Program-made: the position numbers and the translations under genes
Shown: one piece after another, positions 34,404 to 43,085 of the stretch
How positions within the stretch are numbered: position 1 is the first letter of the stretch
Layout: each line of letters opens with the position of its first letter
Assembly (NCBI RefSeq): GCF_002292295.1
Contig: NZ_DBBS01000021.1
Location: 113,608 to 177,607 of the forward strand
Origin: Sphingomonas sp. UBA978
GTDB taxonomy: Bacteria; Pseudomonadota; Alphaproteobacteria; Sphingomonadales; Sphingomonadaceae
Length of the DNA stretch: 64,000 nt
Direction: 5' to 3'
Notes under the pieces: generated by a model
What the model was told of the DNA's origin: nothing
What the model saw: only the letters and a program-made list of their open reading frames with translations
Database searches by the model: none

Positions 34404-35396
34404 TTACGCCCAGCCTTCGAGCACCTGATCGGGCGGGCGGTGGCCGTCCGCCCACATGCGGATGTTCTGGATCACGCGCTCACCCGACGCCTGCCGCCCC
34501 TCCAGCGTCGCGCTTCCCATGTGCGGGGTCATCACGACGTTGTGCAGTGCGAGCAGCCGCGGATCGATGCGCGGTTCGTGCTCCCATACGTCGAGGCCCG
34601 CGCCGGCGAGGCGGCCGGCCTCCAGCGCGTCGACCAGCGCGCCCTCGTCGACAATGCCGCCGCGCGAGGTGTTGATGAGATAGACGTGGGGCCGCATCAG
34701 GCCGATGCGGCGGCGGTCGATCAGGTCGCGGCTGTCGGCGTTGAGCGGGGTATGGATGCTGACGATGTCCGCCGCCGCCAGCATCGCGTCGAGATCGGCG
34801 TGGAAGGTCGCGCCGAGCTCCGTCTCGACCACGGCGGGCAGGCGGTGGCGATTGTGATAATGGATCGACAGGCCGAACGCGCGGGCGCGGCGTGCCACCG
34901 CCTGGCCGATGCGGCCCATGCCCACGATGCCCAGTGCCTTGCCGCCGATACGATGGCCGAGCATGCCGCCCGGGCTCCAGCCGTGCCATTCGCCCGATCG
35001 CACCAGCTTCTCGCCCTCCGCCAGCCGGCGCGGGACGGAGACGATCAGCGCCATCGCCATGTCGGCGGTATCCTCGGTCAGCACGCCCGGCGTGTTGGTG
35101 ACGATGATGCCACGCGCGCGTGCCGCCTTTAGCGCGATATGGTTCACGCCCGCGCCATAATTGGCGATCAGGCGTAGCCGCTCGCCGGCGCCGGCGATCA
35201 GCGCGGCGTCGATCTCGTCGGTGACGGTCGGCACCAGAACGTCGCAATCCGCCATCGCCGCGGCGAGCTGCGCGCGGGTCATCGGGGCGTCGCCCCGGTT
35301 GTTGGTGGTGTCGAACAGCGCCTCCAGCCTGTCCATCACCGTATCGGCGAGTTCGCGGGTCACGACGACCTTGGGGGTGCGGCGGGAATCTGACAT
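34404..35396 (-). CDS. D-isomer-specific 2-hydroxyacid dehydrogenase (glyoxylate/hydroxypyruvate reductase type)
   Basis: A 330-residue NAD(P)-dependent dehydrogenase. The Rossmann motif is GIVGMGRIGQAVARRARAFG, followed by the substrate-binding block in NYGAGVNHIAL. The catalytic triad is in LINTSRGGIVDE (Arg) with the Glu and His in DVWEHEPRIDP and VMTPHMGSAT. It resembles glyoxylate/hydroxypyruvate or formate-like reductases; the exact substrate cannot be told. Divergent from the SH3-protein gene with about 100 bp between. Confidence 0.9.
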   Translation of the reverse strand: MSDSRRTPKVVVTRELADTVMDRLEALFDTTNNRGDAPMTRAQLAAAMADCDVLVPTVTDEIDAALIAGAGERLRLIANYGAGVNHIALKAARARGIIVTNTPGVLTEDTADMAMALIVSVPRRLAEGEKLVRSGEWHGWSPGGMLGHRIGGKALGIVGMGRIGQAVARRARAFGLSIHYHNRHRLPAVVETELGATFHADLDAMLAAADIVSIHTPLNADSRDLIDRRRIGLMRPHVYLINTSRGGIVDEGALVDALEAGRLAGAGLDVWEHEPRIDPRLLALHNVVMTPHMGSATLEGRQASGERVIQNIRMWADGHRPPDQVLEGWA

Positions 35397-35495
35397 GGCG
35401 CCACCGGCTTGGCGAAGCGCGCGGCGGGCGTCAACGGATCGTTGCCGTTCATCCGCGCCACGCTAGAGAGGACGAAGAGGAAAAGGACAGGAACG

Positions 35496-35993
35496 ATGCG
35501 GTTTTGGGCTTTGGGCGCGATGGCCATCGCCGGGCTGGCGATGGTGACGGCGGATGACGCAGCGCGTGCCGCGGACGGCAAGAAGACGCTGCCCTATTAC
35601 GCGTCGATCAACGCTGGCCGCGCGCGGATGCGCACCGGTCCCGACAAGACCTATCCCGCAAGCTGGCTGTACCAGCGTGCCGATCTGCCCGTGCGCGTGA
35701 TCGCGACGTTCAAGCAGTGGCGCAAGGTGGAGGACCCCGACGGCACGCAGGGCTGGATGCTCGCCGCCTTGCTCAGCGAGCGGCGGACCGGGATCGTGCG
35801 GAGCGCGCAGCCGGTCGAGATGTATGCGCGCCCGTCGGCGGGGGCGAAGCTGTTGTGGCGGGCCGCGCCGGGCGTGGTCGGGCGCCTGTCGGAATGCGGC
35901 GGCGGCTGGTGCCGGCTCGACGTGAAGGGGCAGGCGGGCTTCGTCGAGGTTGCCGATTTGTGGGGCGTCGAAGGCGGCGAGCGGCTGCCGTAA
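35496..35993 (+). CDS. Exported SH3-domain protein
   Basis: A 165-residue periplasmic protein. A signal peptide (MRFWALGAMAIAGLAMVTA, cut near AARA) precedes two bacterial SH3-like repeats: ARMRTGPDKTYPASWLYQRA then WRKVEDPDGTQGWM, and a second with PVEMYARPSAGAKLLWRA and CRLDVKGQAGFVEV. Such domains bind peptidoglycan or other wall ligands. The start at 35496 has AGGA upstream and gives a clean signal; the longer frame from 35409 does not. Single gene. Confidence 0.85.
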   Translation: MRFWALGAMAIAGLAMVTADDAARAADGKKTLPYYASINAGRARMRTGPDKTYPASWLYQRADLPVRVIATFKQWRKVEDPDGTQGWMLAALLSERRTGIVRSAQPVEMYARPSAGAKLLWRAAPGVVGRLSECGGGWCRLDVKGQAGFVEVADLWGVEGGERLP

Positions 35994-36066
35994 CATCGCG
36001 CGCCGCCTAACGGGATGTTAGGACCGCACCGCTACCGATCCGGCTCCCCATGCGAAGGCCGCCATC

Positions 36067-36522
36067 GTGACGCCGACCGAACCGCTGCAACTGCATCATA
36101 GCTGGCCCATGGTCGAGGTCGACCAGCGGTTCGATCTCGGCCGGCTGTCCGACGATCCGCGCGGCGCCGATGGCGAGGCCGCCCCACCGAACGCGACCCT
36201 GGGGCTGTGGGCGTGCGACCTTGCCGACAATCGTCTCAGCTGGTCGCGTGAGGTCTATCGGTTGTTCGGCCTGCCCGAGCATGTCGCGCCCGCACGCTGT
36301 ACGACCGTCGCGCTCTATGCCGAGGCGTCGCGGGTGGCGATGGAGCGGCTGCGCGCGCATGCGATCCGCCATCGCCGCGGCTTCACGCTGGATGTCGCAG
36401 TCTTTCCGCATGATGCCGGCCAGCGCTGGCTGCGGTTGGTCGCCGCGCCGGTGTGCGAGGGCGGGCAGGTCGTCCGCCTGCCTGGCAGCAAGTCGGATGT
36501 CTCGCACCTCTATCGCCGCTGA
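36067..36522 (+). CDS. Small PAS-domain protein
   Basis: A 151-residue cytoplasmic protein consisting mainly of one PAS fold. LGLWACDLADNRLSWSREVY, followed by RLFGLP, is the typical start of a PAS_3 domain, and WLRLVAAPVCEGGQVVRLPG forms the last strands. There is no kinase, cyclase or DNA-binding domain attached, so it must signal through a partner. It starts at a GTG at 36067. The partner is not evident among neighbours. Confidence 0.7.
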   Translation: MTPTEPLQLHHSWPMVEVDQRFDLGRLSDDPRGADGEAAPPNATLGLWACDLADNRLSWSREVYRLFGLPEHVAPARCTTVALYAEASRVAMERLRAHAIRHRRGFTLDVAVFPHDAGQRWLRLVAAPVCEGGQVVRLPGSKSDVSHLYRR

Positions 36523-36523
36523 T

Positions 36524-37711
36524 TTACTGCATCAGCTCCACCGCCATCGCGGTCGCCTCGCCGCCGCCGATGCACAGCGACGCAAGGCCGCGCCTTTGTC
36601 CGGTCGTCTGCAGGGCCGACAGCAACGTCGCGAGGATGCGCGCACCGCTCGCGCCGATCGGGTGACCCAGCGCGCAGGCGCCGCCATGGACGTTGAGCCG
36701 TGCAGGGTCGATTCCGAGGTCGTGGATCGCGATCATCGACACTGCGGCGAACGCCTCGTTGACCTCGAACAGGTCGATGTCGTCGCGATCCCAGCCGGCG
36801 CGCTCCATCGCCTTGCGCATCGCGAACACCGGCGCGGTGGTGAACTTCGCCGGATCGTGCGCATGCCCGGCATGCGCGACGACGCGGGCGATCGGCGTCA
36901 AGCCCAGCCGTTCGGCGACGCTGGCACGCGTCATCACCAGCGCCGCGGCACCGTCGGAGATCGACGAGGCGTTGGCGGCGGTGATCGTGCCGTCGCGCGA
37001 AAAGGCGGGCTTCAGCGTCGGGATCTTGGCGACGTCGCCTTTGGCGGGCTGTTCGTCGAGTGAGACCGTGGTGCTGCCCTTGCGGCCCTTCACCTCGACC
37101 GCGACGATCTCGCGATCGAACGCGCCCGCTAGTTGCGCCTTTTGCGCGCGGTTGAGCGATTCGATCGCATAATCGTCCATCGCGGCGCGGGTGAACTGAT
37201 AGTCGGCCGCGGTTTCCTCGGCGAAATTGCCCATCAGCTTGCCGGGTTCGTAGGCGTCCTCCAGCCCGTCGAGGTACATATGGTCGTACAGCGTGTCATG
37301 GCCGATGCGCGCGCCGGCGCGATGCTTCTTCGATAGATAGGGCGCGTTCGTCATGCTCTCCATGCCGCCGGCGACCAGCATCTCGACCGATCCGGCGGCG
37401 AGCGCGTCCGCGGCGAGGATCGCCGCCTGCATACCCGATCCGCACATCTTGTTGACCGTCGTCGCCTCGACATGCGTGCCGAGGCCCGCGCCGATCGCCG
37501 CCTGCCGCGCCGGCGCCTGGCCGAGGCCGGCAGGCAGGACGCAGCCCATGTAGATGCGCTCGATCGCTTCTGCCGAGGCGCCCGCGCGTTCGACCGCCGC
37601 CTTCACCGCGGCCGCGCCGAGTTCGGTCGCCGATGCGCCGGCGAGCGCGCCCTGAAACGAGCCCATCGGCGTGCGGGCATAGCCGAGGATGACGACGGGA
37701 TCGGTGGACAT
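36524..37711 (-). CDS. Acetyl-CoA C-acyltransferase (thiolase)
   Basis: A 395-residue biosynthetic-type thiolase catalysing reversible condensation or cleavage of acyl-CoA. The acylated cysteine is C90 in NKMCGSGMQA. Other landmarks are NEAFAAVSMIAIHDL, the catalytic histidine in GACALGHPIGASGARI and the second cysteine in LASLCIGGGEA. It resembles acetyl-CoA acetyltransferases used in polyhydroxybutyrate synthesis or ketone-body breakdown. No reductase or synthase partner lies next to it. Convergent with the PAS gene, 1 bp apart. Confidence 0.93.
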   Translation of the reverse strand: MSTDPVVILGYARTPMGSFQGALAGASATELGAAAVKAAVERAGASAEAIERIYMGCVLPAGLGQAPARQAAIGAGLGTHVEATTVNKMCGSGMQAAILAADALAAGSVEMLVAGGMESMTNAPYLSKKHRAGARIGHDTLYDHMYLDGLEDAYEPGKLMGNFAEETAADYQFTRAAMDDYAIESLNRAQKAQLAGAFDREIVAVEVKGRKGSTTVSLDEQPAKGDVAKIPTLKPAFSRDGTITAANASSISDGAAALVMTRASVAERLGLTPIARVVAHAGHAHDPAKFTTAPVFAMRKAMERAGWDRDDIDLFEVNEAFAAVSMIAIHDLGIDPARLNVHGGACALGHPIGASGARILATLLSALQTTGQRRGLASLCIGGGEATAMAVELMQ

Positions 37712-37798
37712 GGGCTCTCCGGTATTTTGTGTTGCCAGCTATCTAGGATGCGGGGCAGGGCGGGGCAATGAGCGTGCCGGCCCGCATCTGTCCAGCAT

Positions 37799-38107
37799 AT
37801 GGCGAGCCCGGACGGATCGATCCGCGACCCCGCGCGCTGGGCGGTGATGGAAGAATTTATCGAGCCAGTACGGTGGTTTGCATCGATCAGCGGGATGATT
37901 GCCGCCGGCGTGGTCGCACTGGACTGGGGGCGTCGGGACACCGGCTGGGCGATGGTGCTGTTTTGCCTGTCGGCGGTGGCGTGGATTACCGGCGCGGTGC
38001 TGATGCGCGACTGGGCGCTGGGGTCGCAGAACATCGTGCTGCTCGGCATCGATCTGCTCGGCGTCTATCGCTATCTGATCCGCGAGCCCGACCCCGGCGA
38101 AGCCTGA
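37799..38107 (+). CDS. Small membrane protein of unknown function
   Basis: A protein of up to 102 residues with two or three hydrophobic helices (WFASISGMIAAGVVALDW; WAMVLFCLSAVAWITGAVLM; NIVLLGIDLLGVYRYL). I do not recognise the family. The ATG at 37799 or one at 37847 may be the start. It ends 1 bp before the prepilin peptidase gene and is probably co-transcribed with it. Confidence 0.55.
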   Translation: MASPDGSIRDPARWAVMEEFIEPVRWFASISGMIAAGVVALDWGRRDTGWAMVLFCLSAVAWITGAVLMRDWALGSQNIVLLGIDLLGVYRYLIREPDPGEA

Positions 38108-38108
38108 C

Positions 38109-38864
38109 ATGAGCGCGGCCATCGTCTGGCCGCTCGCACTGGCCGTGCTGGGGACGATCTTCGGCAGTTTCATTGCCGCGCTGGTGATCCGCTGGCCGCA
38201 GGGGCGATCGGTGATGCGCGGGCGTTCCGCCTGCGACGGGTGCGGGCGGCCGCTGTGCGCGGGGGAGCTGGTGCCGTTGCTGAGCTTCGCCGTGCAGCAC
38301 GGGCGCTGCCGGGGTTGCGGTGCCCGAATCGATCCGTGGCATGCGGGGATCGAGCTTGCCGCTTCGGCGATCGGCCTGGCCGCCGGCATCGTCGCACCCG
38401 ATGCGGGCGGGATCGCCGGTGCTGTATTCGGCTGGCTGCTGCTCGCGCTGGCTGCGCTCGACGTCATCGCCTTCTGGCTGCCCGACCGGCTGACCGGCCT
38501 GCTCGCCGCGACCGGTCTGGCGGCGGGGGTGGCGGGGCTCGACCCGTCGCTCGTCGACCGGCTGATCGGCGGCATCGCCGGTTATGCGAGCCTCGCGCTG
38601 ATCGCATGGGGCTACAAAGCAGCGCGCGGGCACGACGGCATGGGTGGCGGCGACCCCAAATTGTTCGGTGCGATCGGGCTCTGGCTCGGCTGGCGGATGT
38701 TGCCGGCGGTGCTGGTGATCGCCAGCCTGATCGGACTCGGCGTGGCGCTGTTCGCGCATCTGACCGGCCGGGGCGTCGCCCGCGATACCGCCCTGCCGTT
38801 CGGCGCGCTGCTGGCGGTGGCGGCTTACCCTGCGTGGCTCGCCATGATATCCCTCGCGCCATGA
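38109..38864 (+). CDS. Prepilin peptidase (A24 family)
   Basis: A 251-residue membrane protease that cleaves and often N-methylates type IV pilin-like precursors. The N-terminal domain has FGSFIAALVIRWPQGRS and two CxxC pairs (CDGCGRPL; CRGCGARID) that bind zinc. The catalytic aspartates are in AALDVIAFWLPDR and GMGGGDPKLFGAIG. About seven helices. No pilin or secretion genes are within this window, so its substrates are elsewhere. It overlaps the next gene (ATGA). Confidence 0.92.
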   Translation: MSAAIVWPLALAVLGTIFGSFIAALVIRWPQGRSVMRGRSACDGCGRPLCAGELVPLLSFAVQHGRCRGCGARIDPWHAGIELAASAIGLAAGIVAPDAGGIAGAVFGWLLLALAALDVIAFWLPDRLTGLLAATGLAAGVAGLDPSLVDRLIGGIAGYASLALIAWGYKAARGHDGMGGGDPKLFGAIGLWLGWRMLPAVLVIASLIGLGVALFAHLTGRGVARDTALPFGALLAVAAYPAWLAMISLAP

Positions 38865-39274
38865 TCGCGCTGTTGCTCGCCGTCGCGGCCCAGGCCGCCC
38901 CTGCCGCCCCGGTGTTGGGGGCGATCGGCCGCCAGCAGCTGCCCGACAAGGGCTGCGCCGCCTATCTGTGGAGCGCGACCGACCGTCAGCTGGTCGCGAT
39001 GGCGACCGCCGACCCCGCGACGATCCGCATCGCGATCGGCGGCCGGACGATCGATCTTGCGCGCAGCGCCGGCGACGGGCCGGGCAAGCTCGGCTTTGCC
39101 GACGCCGCGGAATATCGCCGCGACGACATCACCGCGCGGTTGACGATGGATATCGTTCAGCAGGAGGGGCTGACCGCGGGCGCGAAGGTGCCGACCGGGT
39201 CGTTGCAGATCGACCGGCCCGGGCAGGACGGCATCGTCGTTCCCGTCGCCGGGCTGATCGGCTGCCGAGCATGA
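38861..39274 (+). CDS. Exported protein of unknown function
   Basis: A 137-residue protein with a short signal peptide (MIALLLAVAAQAAPAAP). The mature part (KGCAAYLWSATDRQLVAMA; IRIAIGGRTIDLARSAG; a C-terminal GLIGCRA) looks like a small beta-rich domain with two cysteines that could pair. I do not recognise it. It overlaps the prepilin peptidase gene by 4 nt and the aldehyde dehydrogenase gene by 4 nt, so it belongs to the same transcription unit. Confidence 0.65.
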   Translation: MIALLLAVAAQAAPAAPVLGAIGRQQLPDKGCAAYLWSATDRQLVAMATADPATIRIAIGGRTIDLARSAGDGPGKLGFADAAEYRRDDITARLTMDIVQQEGLTAGAKVPTGSLQIDRPGQDGIVVPVAGLIGCRA

Positions 39275-40686
39275 CGATGGACGCGCTGCTGGCGGCGCAG
39301 CGCGCCGCCTTCATCGCCGAACTGCCGGTGACGCTTGCGGTACGCAAGGACCGCCTCAGGCGGGCGGCGGCGATGATCCGCGACCATGCCGTCCGCTTCT
39401 GCGACGCGCTGAGCGACGATTTCGGCCATCGCAGCCGCGACCAGTCGATGCTGACCGACATCGGCGGATCGATCGCGCCGATCGCGCATGCGCTGAAGAA
39501 GCTCGACGGCTGGGCGAAGCCGGAGAAGCGCGCGGTCCAGTTCCCGCTCGGCCTGCTCGGTGCGCGGGCCTGGGTCGAATATCAGCCCAAGGGGGTCGTC
39601 GGCGTGATCGCGCCGTGGAACTTCCCAGTCAACCTCGTGATGGGGCCGGTCGCGGGCGCCTTTGCGGCGGGGAATCGGGTGATGGTGAAGGCGAGCGAGT
39701 TTACTCCTGCGACCGCGGCTTTGTTCGAGGAGGTGGTCGGCAGCTATTTCGCGCCCGACGAACTCGCTTTCGTGTCCGGCGGGCCGGAGGTCGGCAAGGC
39801 GTTCGCCGCGCTGCCGTTCGACCATCTGCTGTTCACCGGCGCGACCGGGATCGGCCGCCACATCCTGCACGCCGCGGCGGACAATCTGACGCCGGTGACG
39901 CTCGAACTCGGCGGCAAGAGCCCGGCGATCATCGGCGCCGACGTCGACCTCGCCCGCGCCACCGAGCGAATCGCGCTCGGCAAGATGCTGAATGCCGGGC
40001 AGATCTGCCTCGCCCCCGATTACGTCCTCGTCCCCGCCGCACAGGAACGCGCGCTGGTCGACGGGCTGACGGCGGCGGCGAGCGCCATGTATCCGACGCT
40101 GCTCGCCAACCCCGATTACACCGCGATCATCAACGATCGCCATTACCAGCGGCTGACCGACTGGCTCGACGATGCCCGCGACAAGGGCGCGCGGATCGAG
40201 ACGGTCAATCCCGCCAACGAGGATTTCGCCGGTTCCAACAGCCGCAAGATGCCGCTCCACATCGTTACCGATGTCACCGACGACATGGTGCTGATGCAGG
40301 AGGAGATTTTCGGGCCGATCCTGCCGGTCGTCCGCTACGACGGGATCGACGCGGTGATCGCACGCATCAACCGCGGTCCGCGCCCGCTCGGCCTCTATCA
40401 TTTCGGCCGCGATGCCGACGAGCGCCGCCGCGTGCTCGACCGGACGATCTCGGGTGGGGTGACGCTGGACGACGTCCTCTTTCACGTCTCGATGGAGGAC
40501 CTGCCGTTCGGCGGCGTCGGGCCATCGGGCATGGGCAGTTATCACGGCGTCGACGGGTTCCGGACCTTCAGCCACGCCAAGGCGGTCTTCAAACAGGCGC
40601 GGCTCGACGTCGCGAAGATCGCCGGGCTGAAACCGCCGTACGGCAAGGCGCTGGCGGCATCGGTAAAGCGGCAGATGAAGGCCTGA
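39271..40686 (+). CDS. Coniferyl aldehyde dehydrogenase-type aldehyde dehydrogenase
   Basis: A 471-residue NAD(P)-dependent dehydrogenase oxidising aldehydes to acids. Landmarks are VVGVIAPWNFPVNL, the Rossmann region LLFTGATGIGRHIL, the catalytic glutamate in VTLELGGKSPAI and the cysteine in AGQICLAPDYV. The membrane-prone C-terminus (KAVFKQARLDVAKIAGLKPP) resembles the coniferyl-aldehyde/fatty-aldehyde branch (CalB-like). In sphingomonads it may act on aromatic aldehydes from lignin or on lipid aldehydes. The ATG overlaps the preceding stop. Confidence 0.9.
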   Translation: MTMDALLAAQRAAFIAELPVTLAVRKDRLRRAAAMIRDHAVRFCDALSDDFGHRSRDQSMLTDIGGSIAPIAHALKKLDGWAKPEKRAVQFPLGLLGARAWVEYQPKGVVGVIAPWNFPVNLVMGPVAGAFAAGNRVMVKASEFTPATAALFEEVVGSYFAPDELAFVSGGPEVGKAFAALPFDHLLFTGATGIGRHILHAAADNLTPVTLELGGKSPAIIGADVDLARATERIALGKMLNAGQICLAPDYVLVPAAQERALVDGLTAAASAMYPTLLANPDYTAIINDRHYQRLTDWLDDARDKGARIETVNPANEDFAGSNSRKMPLHIVTDVTDDMVLMQEEIFGPILPVVRYDGIDAVIARINRGPRPLGLYHFGRDADERRRVLDRTISGGVTLDDVLFHVSMEDLPFGGVGPSGMGSYHGVDGFRTFSHAKAVFKQARLDVAKIAGLKPPYGKALAASVKRQMKA

Positions 40687-40871
40687 TTCTGCCGACGACA
40701 GCATGTCGTACAAATAGGCCGCCTCCCATCCCGTTGATCGCCCACCGGAAATTCCGGCGGTTCCGACAAAAGTCCTCGCTGCGATGCAACCAAGATGCGG
40801 GCGGCGGCGTTATCGGCGTGCTTGGGGGTGGATTCGAACGCGAACGCTCTCGCAAAGGGGAACGAACACGC

Positions 40872-43085
40872 GTGCGAGTATCGACCGGACGACATTACTG
40901 GCTTGCCATGGCTCTGGTCGCCGCGGCCCCGGCTCATGGCCAATTCAACCAGCAGCAGGGCGTTGCACCTGCCCGCGGTCCTGACGCGCCCAAGGTCGAA
41001 CGCGACAATGATGGCGTCCAGACGGGCGTCACCGACCCGAACGGCAACGCGCCGATCGTGCCCGACAGCGAATTCAATGCCGCTCTGCCGCCGCTGAGCG
41101 GTGATATCAACGCGCCGCTCGAACCGATGCCGGCAGAAGCCCCCGTCGTCCGGACGCCGCCGGCCCAGACGTCGACCCCAGGCGCGACCGTGGCGCAACA
41201 GCCGCTGGTCAACCCCGACGGGACGCTGCCGCCCGCCGCGGCGGAGAATCCGGAACTGGCGCAGCCGCTCCAGCCGCTCGGCACCTTCGATTCCGCGCCG
41301 CTGCAGACGGTGGCCGACGTCAAGGACGCCGACGCGCCGCAGATCCGCTACGACACCGAGCTCAAGGGGCTGGAGAAGCTCGACCTTGCCGCGCAGTTCA
41401 AATCGCTGTCGGCCCTGCAGGAAGGCGGCGGCAAGGCGGCCAATGCGACGCAGGTCGCCGCGCGGGCGCGCGAGGACGAGGCGCTGGCGGTGCGGCTGAT
41501 GAAGTCGCTGGGCTATTATGACGGCACCGCGATTTCGATGGTCGAGACGGTGCCGAACGCCGATGCGACGAAGGCCGGTCGTCTGCGCGCGACGGTGACC
41601 GCGACGCCGGGCCGGCTCTACACGCTGTCGTCGGTCGCGATCGAGGCGCAGCCGGTGACCCCGCCGGACCTGCTCAGCCGCAACCTGCCGCTGCGCGTCG
41701 GCGATCCGATCGAGGCGGCGCGCATCCAGGGGGCGGAGGCGAACGTCAGCCTCGTCCTGCCGCAGCAGGGCTATCCCTTCGTCAAGCTCGGCGATCGCGA
41801 TATCCTGCTCGACGACCAGTCGGAAAAGGCGACCGGCGCCTATACGCTGCCGGTCGATACCGGTCCGCGGTCCAGTTTCGGCAATCTCGTCACCACCGGC
41901 GACCCGGTGTTCGACCTGAAACATCTCAACGTCTTCCCGCGGTTCGACGCGGGCGACCTCTATGACAGCCGCAAGCGCGACGATTTGCGCGACGCGCTGG
42001 TCGCGACCGGTCTGTTCTCCAGCGTCTCGGTCGAGCCGCAGCGGACCGGCCGCACCAATGCCGACGGCACCGAGGCGGTCGACCTGCTCGTCCGCCAGAG
42101 CAAGGGGCCGGCGCGGACGCTGGCGGGCAGCGCCGGCTATTCGACCGGGCAGGGCTTCAAGGCCGAGGGCAGCTGGACGCACCGCAACCTGTTCCCGCCG
42201 GAGGGCGCGCTGATCGGCACGATCGTCGCCGGTACGCAGGAACAGGGCGCGTCCGGCACCTTCCGCCGCTCCAACGCCGGCCGGCGCGACAAGACGTTCA
42301 CGGCGATCGCCAGCGCGGTCCACCAGAATTATGACGCCTTCGACGCCTTCACCGGCACGCTGTCGGCGCGCTGGAGCTATGTCTCGACACCGATCTGGCA
42401 GAAGCGATTCACCTATTATTACGGCGGCGAACTCGTCGGTACGAACGAGAGCGTCTACGATTTCACGGAAGGGCGGAACGTCCGCCGGACCTATGGCATC
42501 GTCGCGCTGCCGGGGCAGGTCGAATGGGACACGTCCGACAGCCTGCTCAACCCGACGCGCGGCTATCGCCTGCGCCTGAACGTCAGCCCGGAAGGTGCAG
42601 TGAGCGGCGGGTTCAAACCCTATGTCCGTACGCAGATCGAAGGCACGCTTTATTATCCCGTCTCGAACAGCCTGGTGATCGCGGGACGCGCGCGTGCCGC
42701 GTCGATCCAGGGCATCGCGCGCGACGACCTTGCGCCCTCGCGCCGCTATTATGGCGGCGGCGGCGGATCGGTGCGCGGCTATGGCTATCAGCGGCTCGGG
42801 CCGTTCGACCCCAACGGCGATCCCGTCGGCGGTCGCAGCCTCAACGAATTCGCGCTGGAGGCGCGCTACCGGTTCGGCAATTTCGGCATCGTGCCGTTCG
42901 TCGACGCCGGCAACAGCTATGAATCGAGCCTGCCCAAGGGGTCCGAACTGAAGTTCGGCGCCGGCATCGGCGGCCGCTTCTATACCAATTTCGGGCCGAT
43001 GCGCATCGACGTGGCGACCCCGCTCAACCCGCGGCCCGGCGACGGCAAGGTCGCGCTTTACATTTCGATCGGGCAGGCATTCTGA
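40872..43085 (+). CDS. tamA: Outer-membrane translocation module protein TamA (Omp85 family)
   Basis: A 737-residue outer-membrane protein. A signal peptide (VSTGRHYWLAMALVAAAPAH) is followed by an unusual Pro/Ala-rich low-complexity stretch to about residue 150. POTRA domains follow (LMKSLGYYDGTAISMVE; GRLYTLSSVAIEAQPV; LFSSVSVEPQRTG), then the C-terminal 16-strand barrel with the Omp85 motif GSVRGYGYQRLGP and a terminal aromatic (ISIGQAF). The GTG at 40872 has GGGGAA 9 nt upstream; a GTG at 40818 is in frame but gives no signal. It overlaps tamB by 1 nt. Confidence 0.92.
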   Translation: MRVSTGRHYWLAMALVAAAPAHGQFNQQQGVAPARGPDAPKVERDNDGVQTGVTDPNGNAPIVPDSEFNAALPPLSGDINAPLEPMPAEAPVVRTPPAQTSTPGATVAQQPLVNPDGTLPPAAAENPELAQPLQPLGTFDSAPLQTVADVKDADAPQIRYDTELKGLEKLDLAAQFKSLSALQEGGGKAANATQVAARAREDEALAVRLMKSLGYYDGTAISMVETVPNADATKAGRLRATVTATPGRLYTLSSVAIEAQPVTPPDLLSRNLPLRVGDPIEAARIQGAEANVSLVLPQQGYPFVKLGDRDILLDDQSEKATGAYTLPVDTGPRSSFGNLVTTGDPVFDLKHLNVFPRFDAGDLYDSRKRDDLRDALVATGLFSSVSVEPQRTGRTNADGTEAVDLLVRQSKGPARTLAGSAGYSTGQGFKAEGSWTHRNLFPPEGALIGTIVAGTQEQGASGTFRRSNAGRRDKTFTAIASAVHQNYDAFDAFTGTLSARWSYVSTPIWQKRFTYYYGGELVGTNESVYDFTEGRNVRRTYGIVALPGQVEWDTSDSLLNPTRGYRLRLNVSPEGAVSGGFKPYVRTQIEGTLYYPVSNSLVIAGRARAASIQGIARDDLAPSRRYYGGGGGSVRGYGYQRLGPFDPNGDPVGGRSLNEFALEARYRFGNFGIVPFVDAGNSYESSLPKGSELKFGAGIGGRFYTNFGPMRIDVATPLNPRPGDGKVALYISIGQAF

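Noticed and set aside
39615..40871. Upstream extension of the tamA frame through the aldehyde dehydrogenase gene
   Set aside because: The extension lies in another frame of a conserved gene; a signal peptide and ribosome site mark the GTG at 40872 as the true start.
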